From positions 2,012,501-2,076,500 of the forward strand of contig NZ_CP060713.1 in assembly GCF_014395785.1 (NCBI RefSeq): 64,000 bases of DNA, written 5' to 3'. How positions within the stretch are numbered: the stretch's first letter is position 1; each line of letters begins with the position of its first letter. A program made the translations under genes and the position numbers. This DNA comes from Nocardioides mesophilus (GTDB lineage: Bacteria; Actinomycetota; Actinomycetes; Propionibacteriales; Nocardioidaceae). Shown one piece after another: positions 32,079 through 40,291 of this stretch. The notes below the pieces were generated by a model that was not told the DNA's origin, made no database searches, and worked only from the letters and a program-made list of their open reading frames with translations.

Positions 32079-33626
32079 TCACTGCGGCGCGACCGTGACC
32101 TCCAGCGGCGTCCACGGGCCGACCCGGAACTCGCCGGTGGTGCGCACCATGACCGGCTGCAGCCCGACCGGCCGGCCCTCGCGGTAGGTCACCAGCGTGA
32201 CCTCGGCGTCGCGGCGCAGCTTGCTGCCCAGGGCGACGGCGTACGCCGCCCCGCCGGTCGTCCCGTTGGTGTAGGAGTAGCCGACCGTCCCGTCCGCGGC
32301 GACCACGGGGCTCGGGCCGACCTGCTCGTGCAGGTGGCCGGCGAGGACCAGGTCCACGCAGCCGCGCTCGAGGGCTTCGCTGCCGCTGGCCGCGTCGTGG
32401 ACGAGCAGCGTCGAGATCCGCTCGTCCTTCGCGTCCTGCGCGCAGGCGGCGTCGGCGAGCAGCGTGCGCTGCTCGTCGAAGGTGACCTCGCCGCTCTGGT
32501 CGCGCCAGCTGCCCAGGCCGCTGCTGCGCACGTCGCTGGCCCCCAGCAGCCTGATCCCGTCCGGTCCGTCGACGACGTCGCCGACCAGCGTGGTGAAGCC
32601 GAGCCCGGCGAGGTATTCGGTGACGAAGTCGCCGTTGTCGTGGTTGCCCGCCACGGCGTAGCGGTCGTCGTAGTCGTCGAAGGCGGAGTTCAGCGAGTCC
32701 AGGCTGAACGCCTCCCACGAGCCGCCGGTCGAGGTGTCGTCGCCGGCGTCGAGCAGGAACGTCGCCCCACCGGCGTCGGCGACGGCGCGGGCCACCGGGT
32801 CCATCCCGATGTTGTCGTGCCGGTCGCTGACCAGCAGCGCCACGACCTCTCCCTCCTGCGGTGCGCGGAGCTGGGAGGCCAGCGCCGGGGCAGCGGCGGT
32901 CAGGTCCTGGTAGAACGTCAGGCTCTTGCGATAGGTCGCCAGCGCGCTCTCGACCAGGCGCCGGGTTCCGCTGGTCATCAGCCCGGACTCCACCTCCAGG
33001 CCGGCGGCGCGAGAGGGGAGGTCGACGTCGGGCAGCGCCTCCGCGAGCGGCTGCCAGCTCTGCTCCCGCACGCTCGGCTCGTCGGAGTCCTCGACCAGCG
33101 TCCCGGTGCCGACCGCCGCGACCACCACCAGGGCGCAGACGGCGGTTGCCCCGGTCCGGCGGCGGCTCCACGGGTGCGCCAGCTCGGACCACCGGCGACG
33201 CCCGACCAGCAGCACGAGGCCCGGGGCGGCGAGACCCAGCAGGGCCCCGACGACGGCGCTGTCGAGGGCCATGTCCACGAGGGTGGCGCGCACCTTCGCG
33301 ATCTGGCCCTCGGGCTGGCTGGCGAGCAGTGCGTAGCGCTCCACCAGGGCCTCGTAGGAGCGCAGGTCGGTGGGGCCGAGGTCGAGGGCGGCGCCGAGCC
33401 GGGAGCCGGAGGCGATCCGGAAGCTGGGCAGGTAGGGCCCGAGGTCCACGGTGGCGTAGCCGTCGAGGGTCGGCTCGAGATCGGTGTCGTGGCCGGCGAG
33501 GACGATCGTCCGGGAACCGGTGAGGAAGAGCGTCACCGCGATCGGTACGGCGGTCAGCAGCCAGACCACCGCCAGGGTGGCCGCCCACCGCGGGTCCGGG
33601 CGGCGCAGCGCGGCGAACGGACCCAT
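32079..33626 (-). CDS. membrane-bound metallophosphoesterase
   Basis: 515 residues. An N-terminal helix (about 14-36), an extracellular segment, two more helices (about 120-141 and 161-180), then a C-terminal calcineurin-like phosphoesterase domain outside the membrane. Metal-binding blocks are VSDRHDN (D-x-H), LDAGDD (GD-x), AGNHDNG (GNHD), LLVHDA and LAGHLHEQ (GH-x-H), so the dinuclear site is complete. The substrate could be a phosphodiester or a cell-surface phosphate. ATG 33626 is used because the N-terminal helix starts there. The 320-bp upstream region is shared with the divergent peptide gene. Confidence 0.87.
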   Translation of the reverse strand: MGPFAALRRPDPRWAATLAVVWLLTAVPIAVTLFLTGSRTIVLAGHDTDLEPTLDGYATVDLGPYLPSFRIASGSRLGAALDLGPTDLRSYEALVERYALLASQPEGQIAKVRATLVDMALDSAVVGALLGLAAPGLVLLVGRRRWSELAHPWSRRRTGATAVCALVVVAAVGTGTLVEDSDEPSVREQSWQPLAEALPDVDLPSRAAGLEVESGLMTSGTRRLVESALATYRKSLTFYQDLTAAAPALASQLRAPQEGEVVALLVSDRHDNIGMDPVARAVADAGGATFLLDAGDDTSTGGSWEAFSLDSLNSAFDDYDDRYAVAGNHDNGDFVTEYLAGLGFTTLVGDVVDGPDGIRLLGASDVRSSGLGSWRDQSGEVTFDEQRTLLADAACAQDAKDERISTLLVHDAASGSEALERGCVDLVLAGHLHEQVGPSPVVAADGTVGYSYTNGTTGGAAYAVALGSKLRRDAEVTLVTYREGRPVGLQPVMVRTTGEFRVGPWTPLEVTVAPQ

Positions 33627-33947
33627 CGGACGAGGATAGGTCACCGCGTCGGCTCCGGTGGTTGTCGATCCTGCACAACTACGCAACGATGGTGAATCGC
33701 TGTTTTAGGCGTTTGCGGGGCCTCCGCCCGCGAGATTCGTCCGATTCCTCCCAAAAACGGGGCCGGGCGCGTGCTGTGCTGATTATGGGGGATCCAGGGC
33801 ACCTGTGTCTGCTTGTCGCAGTTTTTGCAGGAACATGCAGTGCACACTCCTGCGGCTGGAATCACTGGCTTGGGGCTCTTGGGTGACCCACACTTGAGGT
33901 CAGGCGGGAAACCGCCACTCCTGGGACGACGAGCATGAGGTAACCAC
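33627..33947. other. 321-bp intergenic region, divergent promoters and structured leader
   Basis: Between the metallophosphoesterase (-) and the exported-peptide gene (+). It is less GC-rich than its surroundings. Visible elements: GTTGT-N9-ACAAC (about 33660-33678), GCAGG/CCTGC arms (33827-33831/33849-33853), and a GAAA-capped hairpin GGCGG-GAAA-CCGCC (33903-33916) about 30 bases before the peptide start. No good -10/-35 pair could be placed. The length suggests a long, possibly regulated leader for the peptide mRNA, but no known riboswitch was recognised. Confidence 0.5.
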
Positions 33948-34115
33948 ATGAACCAGCACCGCACCGCTGCCAAGATCATCGCCGGCCTCACGCTGACGGT
34001 CGGCCTGTTCGCCGGGGTCGTCGCCCCGGCCCAGGCCAACGACACCGGCTGGAACGGCACCAAGACCCTCAACAACGACACCGGCTGGAACGGCACGAGC
34101 ATCACCAACCGCTGA
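33948..34115 (+). CDS. exported 55-residue peptide with duplicated NDTGWNGT repeat
   Basis: MNQHRTAAK is followed by a hydrophobic core (IIAGLTLTVGLFAGVV) and an APAQA signal-peptidase site. The predicted mature product is 25 residues and contains NDTGWNGT twice, 12 residues apart. At DNA level 34038-34060 and 34074-34096 are identical over 23 bp, so a 36-bp unit was duplicated. GAGGTAACCAC precedes the ATG. The peptide has no Cys and no antimicrobial-type charge; small size, export and repeat suggest a signal peptide or surface factor. It converges on a LuxR-type regulator gene 200 bp away. Function unknown; it is easily missed because of its size. Confidence 0.72.
   Translation: MNQHRTAAKIIAGLTLTVGLFAGVVAPAQANDTGWNGTKTLNNDTGWNGTSITNR
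34038..34096 (+). repeat. 36-bp-period tandem duplication within the peptide gene
   Basis: Two identical 23-bp copies, 34038-34060 and 34074-34096, each encoding NDTGWNG plus the first two bases of the following Thr codon. The identical codons point to a recent duplication or strong selection for the repeat. Confidence 0.85.
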
Positions 34116-34137
34116 GCCTCCAGCTACCCCCACAAAC

Positions 34138-34246
34138 GCGACCGGCCATCCCCCCGGCCCGGCTCGCCACACAGGTCCAGACGAGGACGAAACGAGTCAT
34201 CCCCCCGGCAGTTTCGATCCCAGTGCCATCCCCCCGGCCCGTCTCG
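34138..34246 (+). ncRNA. 6C-RNA-like cluster of hairpins with ATCCCCCC loops
   Basis: CATCCCCCCGGC occurs three times: 34147-34158, 34198-34209 and 34227-34238. Hairpin A pairs 34138-34147 with 34156-34167 (GGCC/GGCC core, GCGA/TCGC base). Hairpin B pairs CGAAAC (34188-34193) with GTTTCG (34211-34216) and GTC with GGC inside. Both expose exactly ATCCCCCC closed by a C-G pair. The third copy has only a GCC/GGC stem. Two stem-loops each showing six or more C is the defining feature of the actinobacterial 6C RNA. It lies 22 bp after the peptide stop and would be made as its 3' untranslated region or from its own promoter, with the hairpin 34256-34291 as terminator. Confidence 0.55.
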
Positions 34247-34255
34247 ACCGCACAC

Positions 34256-34291
34256 GCGAGGGCAGTTCATCGTCAGGGTGACTGCCCTCGC
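34256..34291. terminator. 11-bp hairpin between peptide and regulator genes
   Basis: GCGAGGGCAGT (34256-34266) pairs perfectly with ACTGCCCTCGC (34281-34291) around a 14-base loop. It lacks a U-run on either strand. It probably ends the peptide/C6-hairpin transcript and that of the convergent regulator (stop at 34322). Confidence 0.65.
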
Positions 34292-34321
34292 TGCGTGTCC
34301 TGGGGAGGGTGAACGCGGGGG

Positions 34322-35383
34322 TCAGTCGTCCTCGACGGCCTCGACCAGCTCCAGGTCGTCGACCTCGCCGTCCGGCTCCGGCGCGGGGAGCGGCAGCGCG
34401 GCGCCGTCACGGCCCATGGCGTAGCCGAGCTGGAACCGGGTCTGGACGCCGTACTCGTCCTTCAGCGCCGCGATGTAGCCGGCGTACGTGCGGGTGCTGA
34501 CCCCCAGCCGCTTGGCGCTGGCCGGGTCGCTGTGGCCCTCGGTGAGCAGCCGGATCGTCATCGCCCGGACATCGGCGGCGATGTGCCGCTCCGCCTGGTT
34601 CCCGCTGACGTTGAACGGCTGCGCGCGCTCCCAGGAGCGCTCGAAGATGTCGACCAGGTAGGCGATGAGCGACTTCTCGTAGATCGCGATGGCCACGTGG
34701 TGGTTGTCGGAGGCCGGCACCACCGCGACCTGGCGGTCCACGACGATCAGCCGCCGGAAGAACTCGTCGAGCGTGCGGACCTCCGCCCCGTGGCTGATGA
34801 TGTCGGCGACGTACTCCCGGGTGGCCGGACTGTGCCGGGCGGAGTGCTGGTAGAGGGTGCGCATGCGTACGCCGCGCGCCAGCGCCTTCACGTCGCGGTC
34901 CTCCGCCACCGCGAGCGCGTTCGCGGGGCGGCGGCCGTGCGGCTGGGCGGTGAGCAGCTCGGCACGGCAGTCGTTGACCGCGGCCGCGATGAAGTTGTTG
35001 ATGTTGTCGAGCCCGTGGATCTCGGTGATCGGGTGGACCGTGGCCTGGGGGGAGGTCCGGAACACCTGCCCGAGCTCGCTGAAGGTGTCGGCCCAGCGCG
35101 CGGACTCGGTGAGCAGGTCCGCGCCCTGCTGGCCGAGCGGGACCACGATCTGGGCCTGCACCGCCGAGGGGTCCATCGGGTAGAGCCGGTTGCTGCCCTC
35201 GTCGAGGCGGATCAGGCCGATGTCGAGCAGCAGGTCGAGCGCCGGCTGATTGCGCGCGTCGTGCAGCCGCGGGTCGTCCGCCGGCAGGGAGCCGTGCGCC
35301 ACCGCGTTGGTGTAGATCCGCCTCGCCGTCGTCTCCAGCAGCTGGCGATCGTCGGGGCCGTAGCTACCTCGCTCCACGTACAT
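34322..35383 (-). CDS. LuxR-type helix-turn-helix regulator
   Basis: 353 residues. The C-terminal HTH lies at about 270-320 (ADVRAMTIRLLTEGHSD, then RLGVSTRTYAGYIAALKDEYG), a LuxR_C-like form in which an Arg-Thr-Tyr recognition helix follows GVS. The N-terminal 260 residues form a sensor-like region: a helical start (DRQLLETTARRIYTNAV), a winged-helix-like segment (ALDLLLDIGLIRL), and a PLD/TrmB-like domain (AELLTAQPHGRRP, FFRRLIVVDRQVAVVP). The tail is acidic. It has no phospho-acceptor domain. GGAGAGG precedes the ATG at 35383. Convergence with the exported-peptide gene suggests that it senses or controls the peptide. Confidence 0.82.
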   Translation of the reverse strand: MYVERGSYGPDDRQLLETTARRIYTNAVAHGSLPADDPRLHDARNQPALDLLLDIGLIRLDEGSNRLYPMDPSAVQAQIVVPLGQQGADLLTESARWADTFSELGQVFRTSPQATVHPITEIHGLDNINNFIAAAVNDCRAELLTAQPHGRRPANALAVAEDRDVKALARGVRMRTLYQHSARHSPATREYVADIISHGAEVRTLDEFFRRLIVVDRQVAVVPASDNHHVAIAIYEKSLIAYLVDIFERSWERAQPFNVSGNQAERHIAADVRAMTIRLLTEGHSDPASAKRLGVSTRTYAGYIAALKDEYGVQTRFQLGYAMGRDGAALPLPAPEPDGEVDDLELVEAVEDD

Positions 35384-35432
35384 CCTCTCCGGTCACGGCG
35401 TCAGTATGCCCCGGCATCACCTCTGACAGACG

Positions 35433-35472
35433 TCACCGGGCCCGCCACCAGCTGAGGTGACGGGCCCCGTGA
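35433..35472 (-). terminator. hairpin terminator of pckG
   Basis: TCAC-C-GGGCCCG (35433-35444) pairs with CGGGCCC-C-GTGA (35461-35472), 11 bp with one C-C mismatch and a 16-base loop. It lies 24 bp beyond the pckG stop; no U-run. Confidence 0.6.
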
Positions 35473-35495
35473 GGTGTGCGGCCGGGGGGCGGCGC

Positions 35496-37349
35496 TCAGT
35501 CCCCGAGACGTGCCTTGAGGCCGTCGAGCTCGGTCCAGAGCACGGTCGGCAGGTCGTCGCCGAACTTCTCGAACCACTCGGTGATCTGCGGGATCTCGGC
35601 CTTCCACTCCTCGACGTCCACCCGGAGGGCGGCCTCGAGCTGCTCGTCGGTCATGTCCAGGCCCTCGGTGTCGAGCGAGGCCGGCGTCGGCACGTGGCCG
35701 ACCGGGGTCTCGGTCGCCTCGGCCTGGCCGTCGATGCGCTCGACCACCCACTTCAGCACCCGGCTGTTCTCACCGAAGCCGGGCCACAGGAAGCCCCCGT
35801 CCTCGTCGCGGCGGAACCAGTTGACGTAGAAGATCCGCGGCAGTTTCGCCGCGTCGTGCTCCTTGCCCATCTTGATCCAGTGGTTGAAGTAGTCGCCGGC
35901 GTTGTAGCCGATGAACGGCAGCATCGCCATCGGGTCGCGGCGCACCACGCCGACCGCCCCGGTGGCCGCGGCCGTGGTCTCCGAGGAGAGCGTCGCGCCC
36001 ATGAAGGTGCCGTGGGCCCAGTCGCGGGCCTCGGTCACCAGCGGGATGGTCGTCTTGCGCCGGCCGCCGAAGAGGATCGCGTCGATCGGCACGCCCTTCG
36101 GGTCGTCGTACTCCGGGGCGAGGATCGGGCACTGCTTGATCGGCGTGCAGTAGCGGCTGTTCGGGTGCGAGCTGAGCTCGTCGGAGTCCGGCGTCCAGTC
36201 GTCGCCCTTCCACGAGCGGGCGTGGGCCGGCTCGTTCTCCAGGCCCTCCCACCAGATGTCGCCGTCGTCGGTGAGCGCGACGTTGGTGAACACCGAGTTG
36301 CCGATGTCGATGGTCTTCATCGCGTTCGGGTTGGTGTCCTGGTTGGTGCCGGGGGCGACGCCGAAGAACCCGAACTCGGGGTTCACCGCGTAGAGACGGC
36401 CGTCGTCGCCGATCCGCATCCAGGCGATGTCGTCGCCGAGGGTCTCGACCTTCCAGCCCGGCACGGTCGGCGCCAGCATGGCGAGGTTGGTCTTGCCGCA
36501 GGCGCTCGGGAACGCGGCCGCGACGTACTTGACGACGCCCTGGGGGCTGGTCAGCTTGAGGATCAGCATGTGCTCGGCGAGCCAGCCCTCGTCGCGAGCC
36601 ATCACCGAGGCGATGCGCAGCGCGTAGCACTTCTTGCCGAGCAGCGCGTTGCCGCCGTAGCCGGAGCCGTAGGACCAGATCGCGCGCTCCTCGGGGAACT
36701 GCACGATGTACTTGGTGTCGTTGCACGGCCACGACACGTCGGCCTGGCCGGGCTCGAGCGGCATGCCGACCGAGTGCAGGGCCGGGACGAAGCCGGCGTC
36801 GGTCTCCTCCATGCGGCGCAGCACGCTGCTGCCCATGCGGGCCATCACGCGCATCGAGACGACGACGTACGCCGAGTCCGTGATCTCCACGCCGAACATC
36901 GGCTTCTCGGCCTCGAGGTGGCCCATCACGAACGGGACGACGTACATGGTCCGGCCGCGCATGCACCCGCGGTACAGCTCGGTCATGAGCGCCTTCATCT
37001 CGCCCGGGTCCATCCAGTTGTTGGTGGGCCCGGCGTCCCGCTCGTCGACGGAGCAGATGAAGGTGCGGTCCTCGACGCGAGCGACGTCGGTCGGGTCGGA
37101 CTGGGCGAGGAAGGAGTTCGGCTTCTTCTCCGGGTTCAGCCGGGTGAAGGTGCCGCTGTCCACGAGCTGCTGGGTCAGCTGCTCCCACTCGGCGTCGTCG
37201 CCGGTGCACCAGTGCACCCGGTCGGGCTGGGTGAGCTCGGCGACCTGCTCGACCCAGGAACGGATCCCCTCGTGCGTGGTGGGCGGGTTGCTCGATGCGC
37301 TGCTGGTCTGGGCGCTCTCGGTGGGGGTGCTGCCGATGTCGGTCGTCAT
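35496..37349 (-). CDS. pckG: phosphoenolpyruvate carboxykinase (GTP)
   Basis: 617 residues; oxaloacetate + GTP to phosphoenolpyruvate + GDP + CO2, the entry step of gluconeogenesis from TCA intermediates. The P-loop with the reactive Cys is [12 protein letters not shown]; other GTP-PEPCK blocks are [29 protein letters not shown], and the GTP-binding [10 protein letters not shown] and [12 protein letters not shown] 37349 gives [10 protein letters not shown] 37355 is closer to GAGAGGA but less likely. A Crp/GlxR-like site lies 167 bp upstream of the start (37516-37531), fitting carbon control. It ends in a hairpin at 35433-35472. Confidence 0.96.
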   Translation of the reverse strand: MTTDIGSTPTESAQTSSASSNPPTTHEGIRSWVEQVAELTQPDRVHWCTGDDAEWEQLTQQLVDSGTFTRLNPEKKPNSFLAQSDPTDVARVEDRTFICSVDERDAGPTNNWMDPGEMKALMTELYRGCMRGRTMYVVPFVMGHLEAEKPMFGVEITDSAYVVVSMRVMARMGSSVLRRMEETDAGFVPALHSVGMPLEPGQADVSWPCNDTKYIVQFPEERAIWSYGSGYGGNALLGKKCYALRIASVMARDEGWLAEHMLILKLTSPQGVVKYVAAAFPSACGKTNLAMLAPTVPGWKVETLGDDIAWMRIGDDGRLYAVNPEFGFFGVAPGTNQDTNPNAMKTIDIGNSVFTNVALTDDGDIWWEGLENEPAHARSWKGDDWTPDSDELSSHPNSRYCTPIKQCPILAPEYDDPKGVPIDAILFGGRRKTTIPLVTEARDWAHGTFMGATLSSETTAAATGAVGVVRRDPMAMLPFIGYNAGDYFNHWIKMGKEHDAAKLPRIFYVNWFRRDEDGGFLWPGFGENSRVLKWVVERIDGQAEATETPVGHVPTPASLDTEGLDMTDEQLEAALRVDVEEWKAEIPQITEWFEKFGDDLPTVLWTELDGLKARLGD

Positions 37350-37655
37350 GCTCAACCGGTCCTCTCACGCTTTCAGCCCGCCGGAACGACGGACGCCCAC
37401 CACGCGGAGTGCGGGTGGTCATTGTCGGGAGTCGTTGTGAGGTCGCCGCGCCATTGCAGCGACGTTGTTCCCCCAGGTCACCCCGTCAGTCAGGCGCCGG
37501 AGCAGCCCTGAGGTTGGTGAATGTACTCACAAAGTCAGACGCCCGACCATTGGATCGATCAAGGGTGTGACCCCCGTCTCACCCGCGGTGTGGTGGTGCT
37601 TCCGAAGCTGCCCGCATCGCCTGTTTTCGCAGGTGAAACGGGGTTTCGGCGCTTC
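37350..37655. other. 306-bp intergenic region upstream of pckG
   Basis: Between the aldo/keto reductase stop and the pckG start, both on the minus strand. It contains a Crp-like site (37516-37531), a GAAAC-GGG-GTTTC palindrome (37635-37647) and a small CCTG/CAGG hairpin (37618-37634) that may end the reductase transcript. No gene seen. The pckG promoter should be within about 37360-37510, but no clear -10/-35 pair stands out. Confidence 0.5.
37516..37531 (-). promoter_or_regulatory. Crp/GlxR-like binding site
   Basis: On the minus strand TGTGA-GTACAT-TCACC, one mismatch from TGTGA-N6-TCACA. It lies 167 bp upstream of pckG. Crp-family control of pck is known in corynebacteria (GlxR), so carbon-source regulation is plausible. 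Confidence 0.5.
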
Positions 37656-38651
37656 TCACCAGCGGGGCTGGATGGCCTCGCGCAGGTGGGTGTCGTAGAT
37701 CCGCCGCACGCCCTCGTCGAAGGCCGGGCCGAGCTCCGGCACCGATCCCGCTGCGGCGTTGCCGGTCGCCTGGGCGACGTTGCGCGCGCCGGGGATGACC
37801 GTGGAGACCTCCGGGTGCTGCCACAGCCAGGCCACCGCGGCCTGCGCGGGGGTGATGTCCGCGGGGGCCTCCGCCTCCACCAGCCGGGTGAACTCGCCGG
37901 CGGCGCGCAGACCGGTCGACCAGTCGACGCCGGAGAACGTCTCCCCGATGTCGAACGCGCTGCCGTCGCGGTTGTAGGTGCGGTGGTCGTCCGCGGCGAA
38001 GGTCGTGGACTCGTCGTACTTCCCGCTCAGCAGCCCCGAGGCCAGCGGGACCCGGACGATGATGCCGACGCCGGCCGCCGCGGCCGCGGGGAAGACCTCC
38101 TCGACCGGCTTGAGGCGGAACGCGTTGGCGATGATCTGCACGGTCGCGACGTGCGGGCGGGCGATCGCGGTGAGGGCCTCGTCGACCCGCTCCACGCTGA
38201 CGCCGTAGGCCGCGATCGCGCCGTCGGCGACCAGGGTGTCGAGGGCGTCGAAGACGGCGTCGTCGGAGTACACCGCGGTCGGCGGGCAGTGCAGCTGCAC
38301 CAGGTCGAGGGTGTCCACGCCAAGGTTGCGGCGGGACCGGTCGGTCCAGGCGCGGAAGTGCTCCAGGACGTAGTTCTCCGGCACCTGGTCGACGCGGCGG
38401 CCCATCTTGGTCGCGACCGTGACGCCGGCGTCCGGGTGGTCGACGAGGAAGCGGCCGATCACCTTCTCGCTGCGCCCGTCGCCGTACACGTCCGCGGTGT
38501 CGAAGAACGTCACCCCGTGCTCGACCGAGGCCTCCAGCACCGCGCGGGCGTCGTCCTCGGAGACCTCGCCCCAGTCGGCGCCGAGCTGCCAGGTGCCGAG
38601 GCCCACCACCGACACCTGTCGTCCGGTCCTGCCGAGCGTGCGTGTCTGCAT
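37656..38651 (-). CDS. aldo/keto reductase
   Basis: 331 residues, a complete (beta/alpha)8 barrel. The catalytic tetrad is visible: Asp and Tyr in FFDTADVYGDG (about 48-58), Lys in VATKMGRR, and His in LVQLHCPP. The NADPH-binding end has STVIPGARNVAQATGN. It belongs to the general-stress/AKR11-13-like oxidoreductases that reduce aldehydes or ketones; natural substrate unknown. The ATG follows GGGATCCCC at 38652-38659, without a strong ribosome-binding site. Upstream is a hairpin terminator, so it has its own promoter. Confidence 0.92.
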   Translation of the reverse strand: MQTRTLGRTGRQVSVVGLGTWQLGADWGEVSEDDARAVLEASVEHGVTFFDTADVYGDGRSEKVIGRFLVDHPDAGVTVATKMGRRVDQVPENYVLEHFRAWTDRSRRNLGVDTLDLVQLHCPPTAVYSDDAVFDALDTLVADGAIAAYGVSVERVDEALTAIARPHVATVQIIANAFRLKPVEEVFPAAAAAGVGIIVRVPLASGLLSGKYDESTTFAADDHRTYNRDGSAFDIGETFSGVDWSTGLRAAGEFTRLVEAEAPADITPAQAAVAWLWQHPEVSTVIPGARNVAQATGNAAAGSVPELGPAFDEGVRRIYDTHLREAIQPRW

Positions 38652-38770
38652 GGGGATCCCTTCGTCGGTGGGCGGTGCGGTGCCATCGTCCTACCCACCC
38701 CGGCCCGCGGCACGCGCAGCCGAGTGCTGCGTCCGCGGGCAGCAGGCCGCGGCCTCAGCCGCCGAGATGA

Positions 38771-38805
38771 CGAAAGCCGGGCCCGTGGTGGGGGCCCGGC
38801 TTTCG
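38771..38805 (-). terminator. 14-bp hairpin downstream of tRNA-Arg
   Basis: CGAAAGCCGGGCCC (38771-38784) pairs perfectly with GGGCCCGGCTTTCG (38792-38805) around a 7-base loop. It lies 26 bp past the 3' end of the minus-strand tRNA-Arg gene, which it should terminate. Confidence 0.75.
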
Positions 38806-38830
38806 GTGATGTCCTGGGACATCGGATCTG

Positions 38831-38903
38831 CGCGCTCGGAGGGATTCGAACCCCCAACCTTCTGATCCGTAGTCAGATGCTCTATCCGTTGAGCTACGAG
38901 CGC
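38831..38903 (-). tRNA. tRNA-Arg(ACG)
   Basis: 73 bases on the minus strand. The acceptor stem GCGCTCG pairs with CGAGCGC. The anticodon stem TCTGA/TCAGA encloses CTACGGA, giving anticodon ACG (read as ICG). The T loop is TTCGAAT. No CCA is encoded. TAAAGT at 38936-38931 is a good -10 box about 28 bases upstream. Confidence 0.96.
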
Positions 38904-38974
38904 ACGGCCCGGTGGTGACTGGGCTCGGACACTTTAGCGTGCCGCTCCACCGGGGGCGAAATCGACCGGCGGCG

Positions 38975-39766
38975 TCAGGCGCGGGGCACCGTCGTCGTCG
39001 AGCCGTCCGCCCAGACGACGAGCCCGGTCCGCCGACGCTGTTCCAGCCAGCGGGCCGCCCCGGAGCCGAGGGCGTAGGCGGCGGTGGCGTCGATGTCGGT
39101 CCAGGTCAGGTCGTCCCCGATCACCGTCACCGAGGCGACCCCTCGCGGCGGCCGGCCGGTGCGGGCATCGACCAGGTGGTCGCCGCGGTGCGCCGTGCCG
39201 GAGGTGGCGACCGCGCCGTTCGACACCGGCACCACGGCCACCAGGCGGGTGCTGTCGCGCGGGTCCTCGATGCCGATCCGCCACGGCTCCGACGCCGGGT
39301 CCACGGTCCGGCAGACCAGGTCCCCGCCGGCGGAGAGGGAGAAATCGGTGTCGGCGAGCGCCCGGAGCGGTACGGCGGCCCGCTCCACCGCCCAGCCCTT
39401 CACCACGCCGGACGGGTCGAGCACCACGTCGCCCTCGACGCCACGACGACGTACCGAGAAGGCGCCGTCCGACTGCTGCTCGGCCAACGCGCCGAGGGCC
39501 AGCACCTCGGCCACCTCGGCGGGGCAGTCCTCGAGCGCGATCTCTCCGCGGCCGAGCCGCGAGACGTAGGAGTCGGCGCGGTAGGTGCTGAACACCCGGT
39601 CCACCTCGAGCAGCACCCCCATCGCGTCGGTCCAGGCCTCGAGCCCCAGACGGTCGTGGGCGTGCCGGCCGCGCAGCGCCAGGCTGATCGGCATCCCCAT
39701 CGTGTGGGCGACCAGGCGCCGCGGCGGCGCGGCGGTCGTGCGGACGGCCGGAGTCGTGCGGCTCAT
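38975..39766 (-). CDS. apbE: FAD:protein FMN transferase (ApbE)
   Basis: 263 residues. ApbE motifs: HTMGMPISL near the N-terminus, DPSGVVKGWAVERA (D-x-G-x-x-KG), SAGGDLV, HLVDARTGRP, and the Mg-binding Asp-Ala-Thr-Ala in DIDATAAYALG. It moves FMN from FAD onto a Thr of a partner protein, here surely the FMN-binding protein just upstream. GTG 39775 would overlap that gene's stop (GTGA) and is an alternative start to ATG 39766. No clear signal peptide, though the homologues often act outside the membrane. It is the last gene of the flavinylation operon. Confidence 0.92.
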   Translation of the reverse strand: MSRTTPAVRTTAAPPRRLVAHTMGMPISLALRGRHAHDRLGLEAWTDAMGVLLEVDRVFSTYRADSYVSRLGRGEIALEDCPAEVAEVLALGALAEQQSDGAFSVRRRGVEGDVVLDPSGVVKGWAVERAAVPLRALADTDFSLSAGGDLVCRTVDPASEPWRIGIEDPRDSTRLVAVVPVSNGAVATSGTAHRGDHLVDARTGRPPRGVASVTVIGDDLTWTDIDATAAYALGSGAARWLEQRRRTGLVVWADGSTTTVPRA

Positions 39767-39771
39767 GGCGC

Positions 39772-40287
39772 TCACAGCCCCGCCTGGTCGATGGCGCTCT
39801 GCAGCGACTGGAGGTAGCCGCCGCTGGTGACCGTGGCGCCGCTGACCATGTCGATGTTCGCGCTCTGCGCGCTCATCGTGCTCTGCACCAGGATCGGCAG
39901 CGCGTAGGAGTTGATCTGGTCGTCGGTCGAGTTGCCGCTGGGGTACTGCAGCACGGCCACGTCGGTGATCCGGCCGCCCTGCACGGTCAGCTGGACCTGC
40001 ACCGGGCCCCACTGGGTCTGCACGGTGCTGCCGGTGACTGTCCTCGTGCCCATCTGCCCGGTGCCGGCGGACCCGCCCGAGCCCATCGAGCCGCCGGAGC
40101 CCGAACCGGAGCCCGAGCCGGACCCGGAGCCGGGGGGCGCCCCGCCGCTCGTCGTCGCCGGCTGGGCGCCGGAGGTGATGGCCGTCTGCGGCGCCGTGGC
40201 CAGGGCACCCGAGGTCGATGTGTGGTAGCCGAAGAGGAGCACCACGATGGAGATCGTGCTCAGGATCCACGTGACGATGCGTTTCAT
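39772..40287 (-). CDS. membrane-anchored FMN-binding protein, flavinylation substrate
   Basis: 171 residues. An N-terminal membrane helix (about 5-21) is followed by a flexible linker with a Gly-Ser repeat (SGSGSGSGSGSGG) and an FMN_bind domain (about 80-170). The motif DMVSGATVTSGGY contains S-G-A-T-x-T, the acceptor site for ApbE, so FMN is expected on a Thr there. It would carry electrons outside the membrane. It starts four bases below the stop of the ferric-reductase-like gene, and its own stop overlaps the start region of apbE. Confidence 0.9.
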   Translation of the reverse strand: MKRIVTWILSTISIVVLLFGYHTSTSGALATAPQTAITSGAQPATTSGGAPPGSGSGSGSGSGSGGSMGSGGSAGTGQMGTRTVTGSTVQTQWGPVQVQLTVQGGRITDVAVLQYPSGNSTDDQINSYALPILVQSTMSAQSANIDMVSGATVTSGGYLQSLQSAIDQAGL

Positions 40288-40291
40288 GTGA

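Noticed and set aside
33627-33947. A c-di-AMP (ydaO-type) or other known riboswitch in the peptide leader
   Set aside because: The leader is long and has hairpins, but I could not find the conserved core of any riboswitch I know. Left as an unexplained leader.
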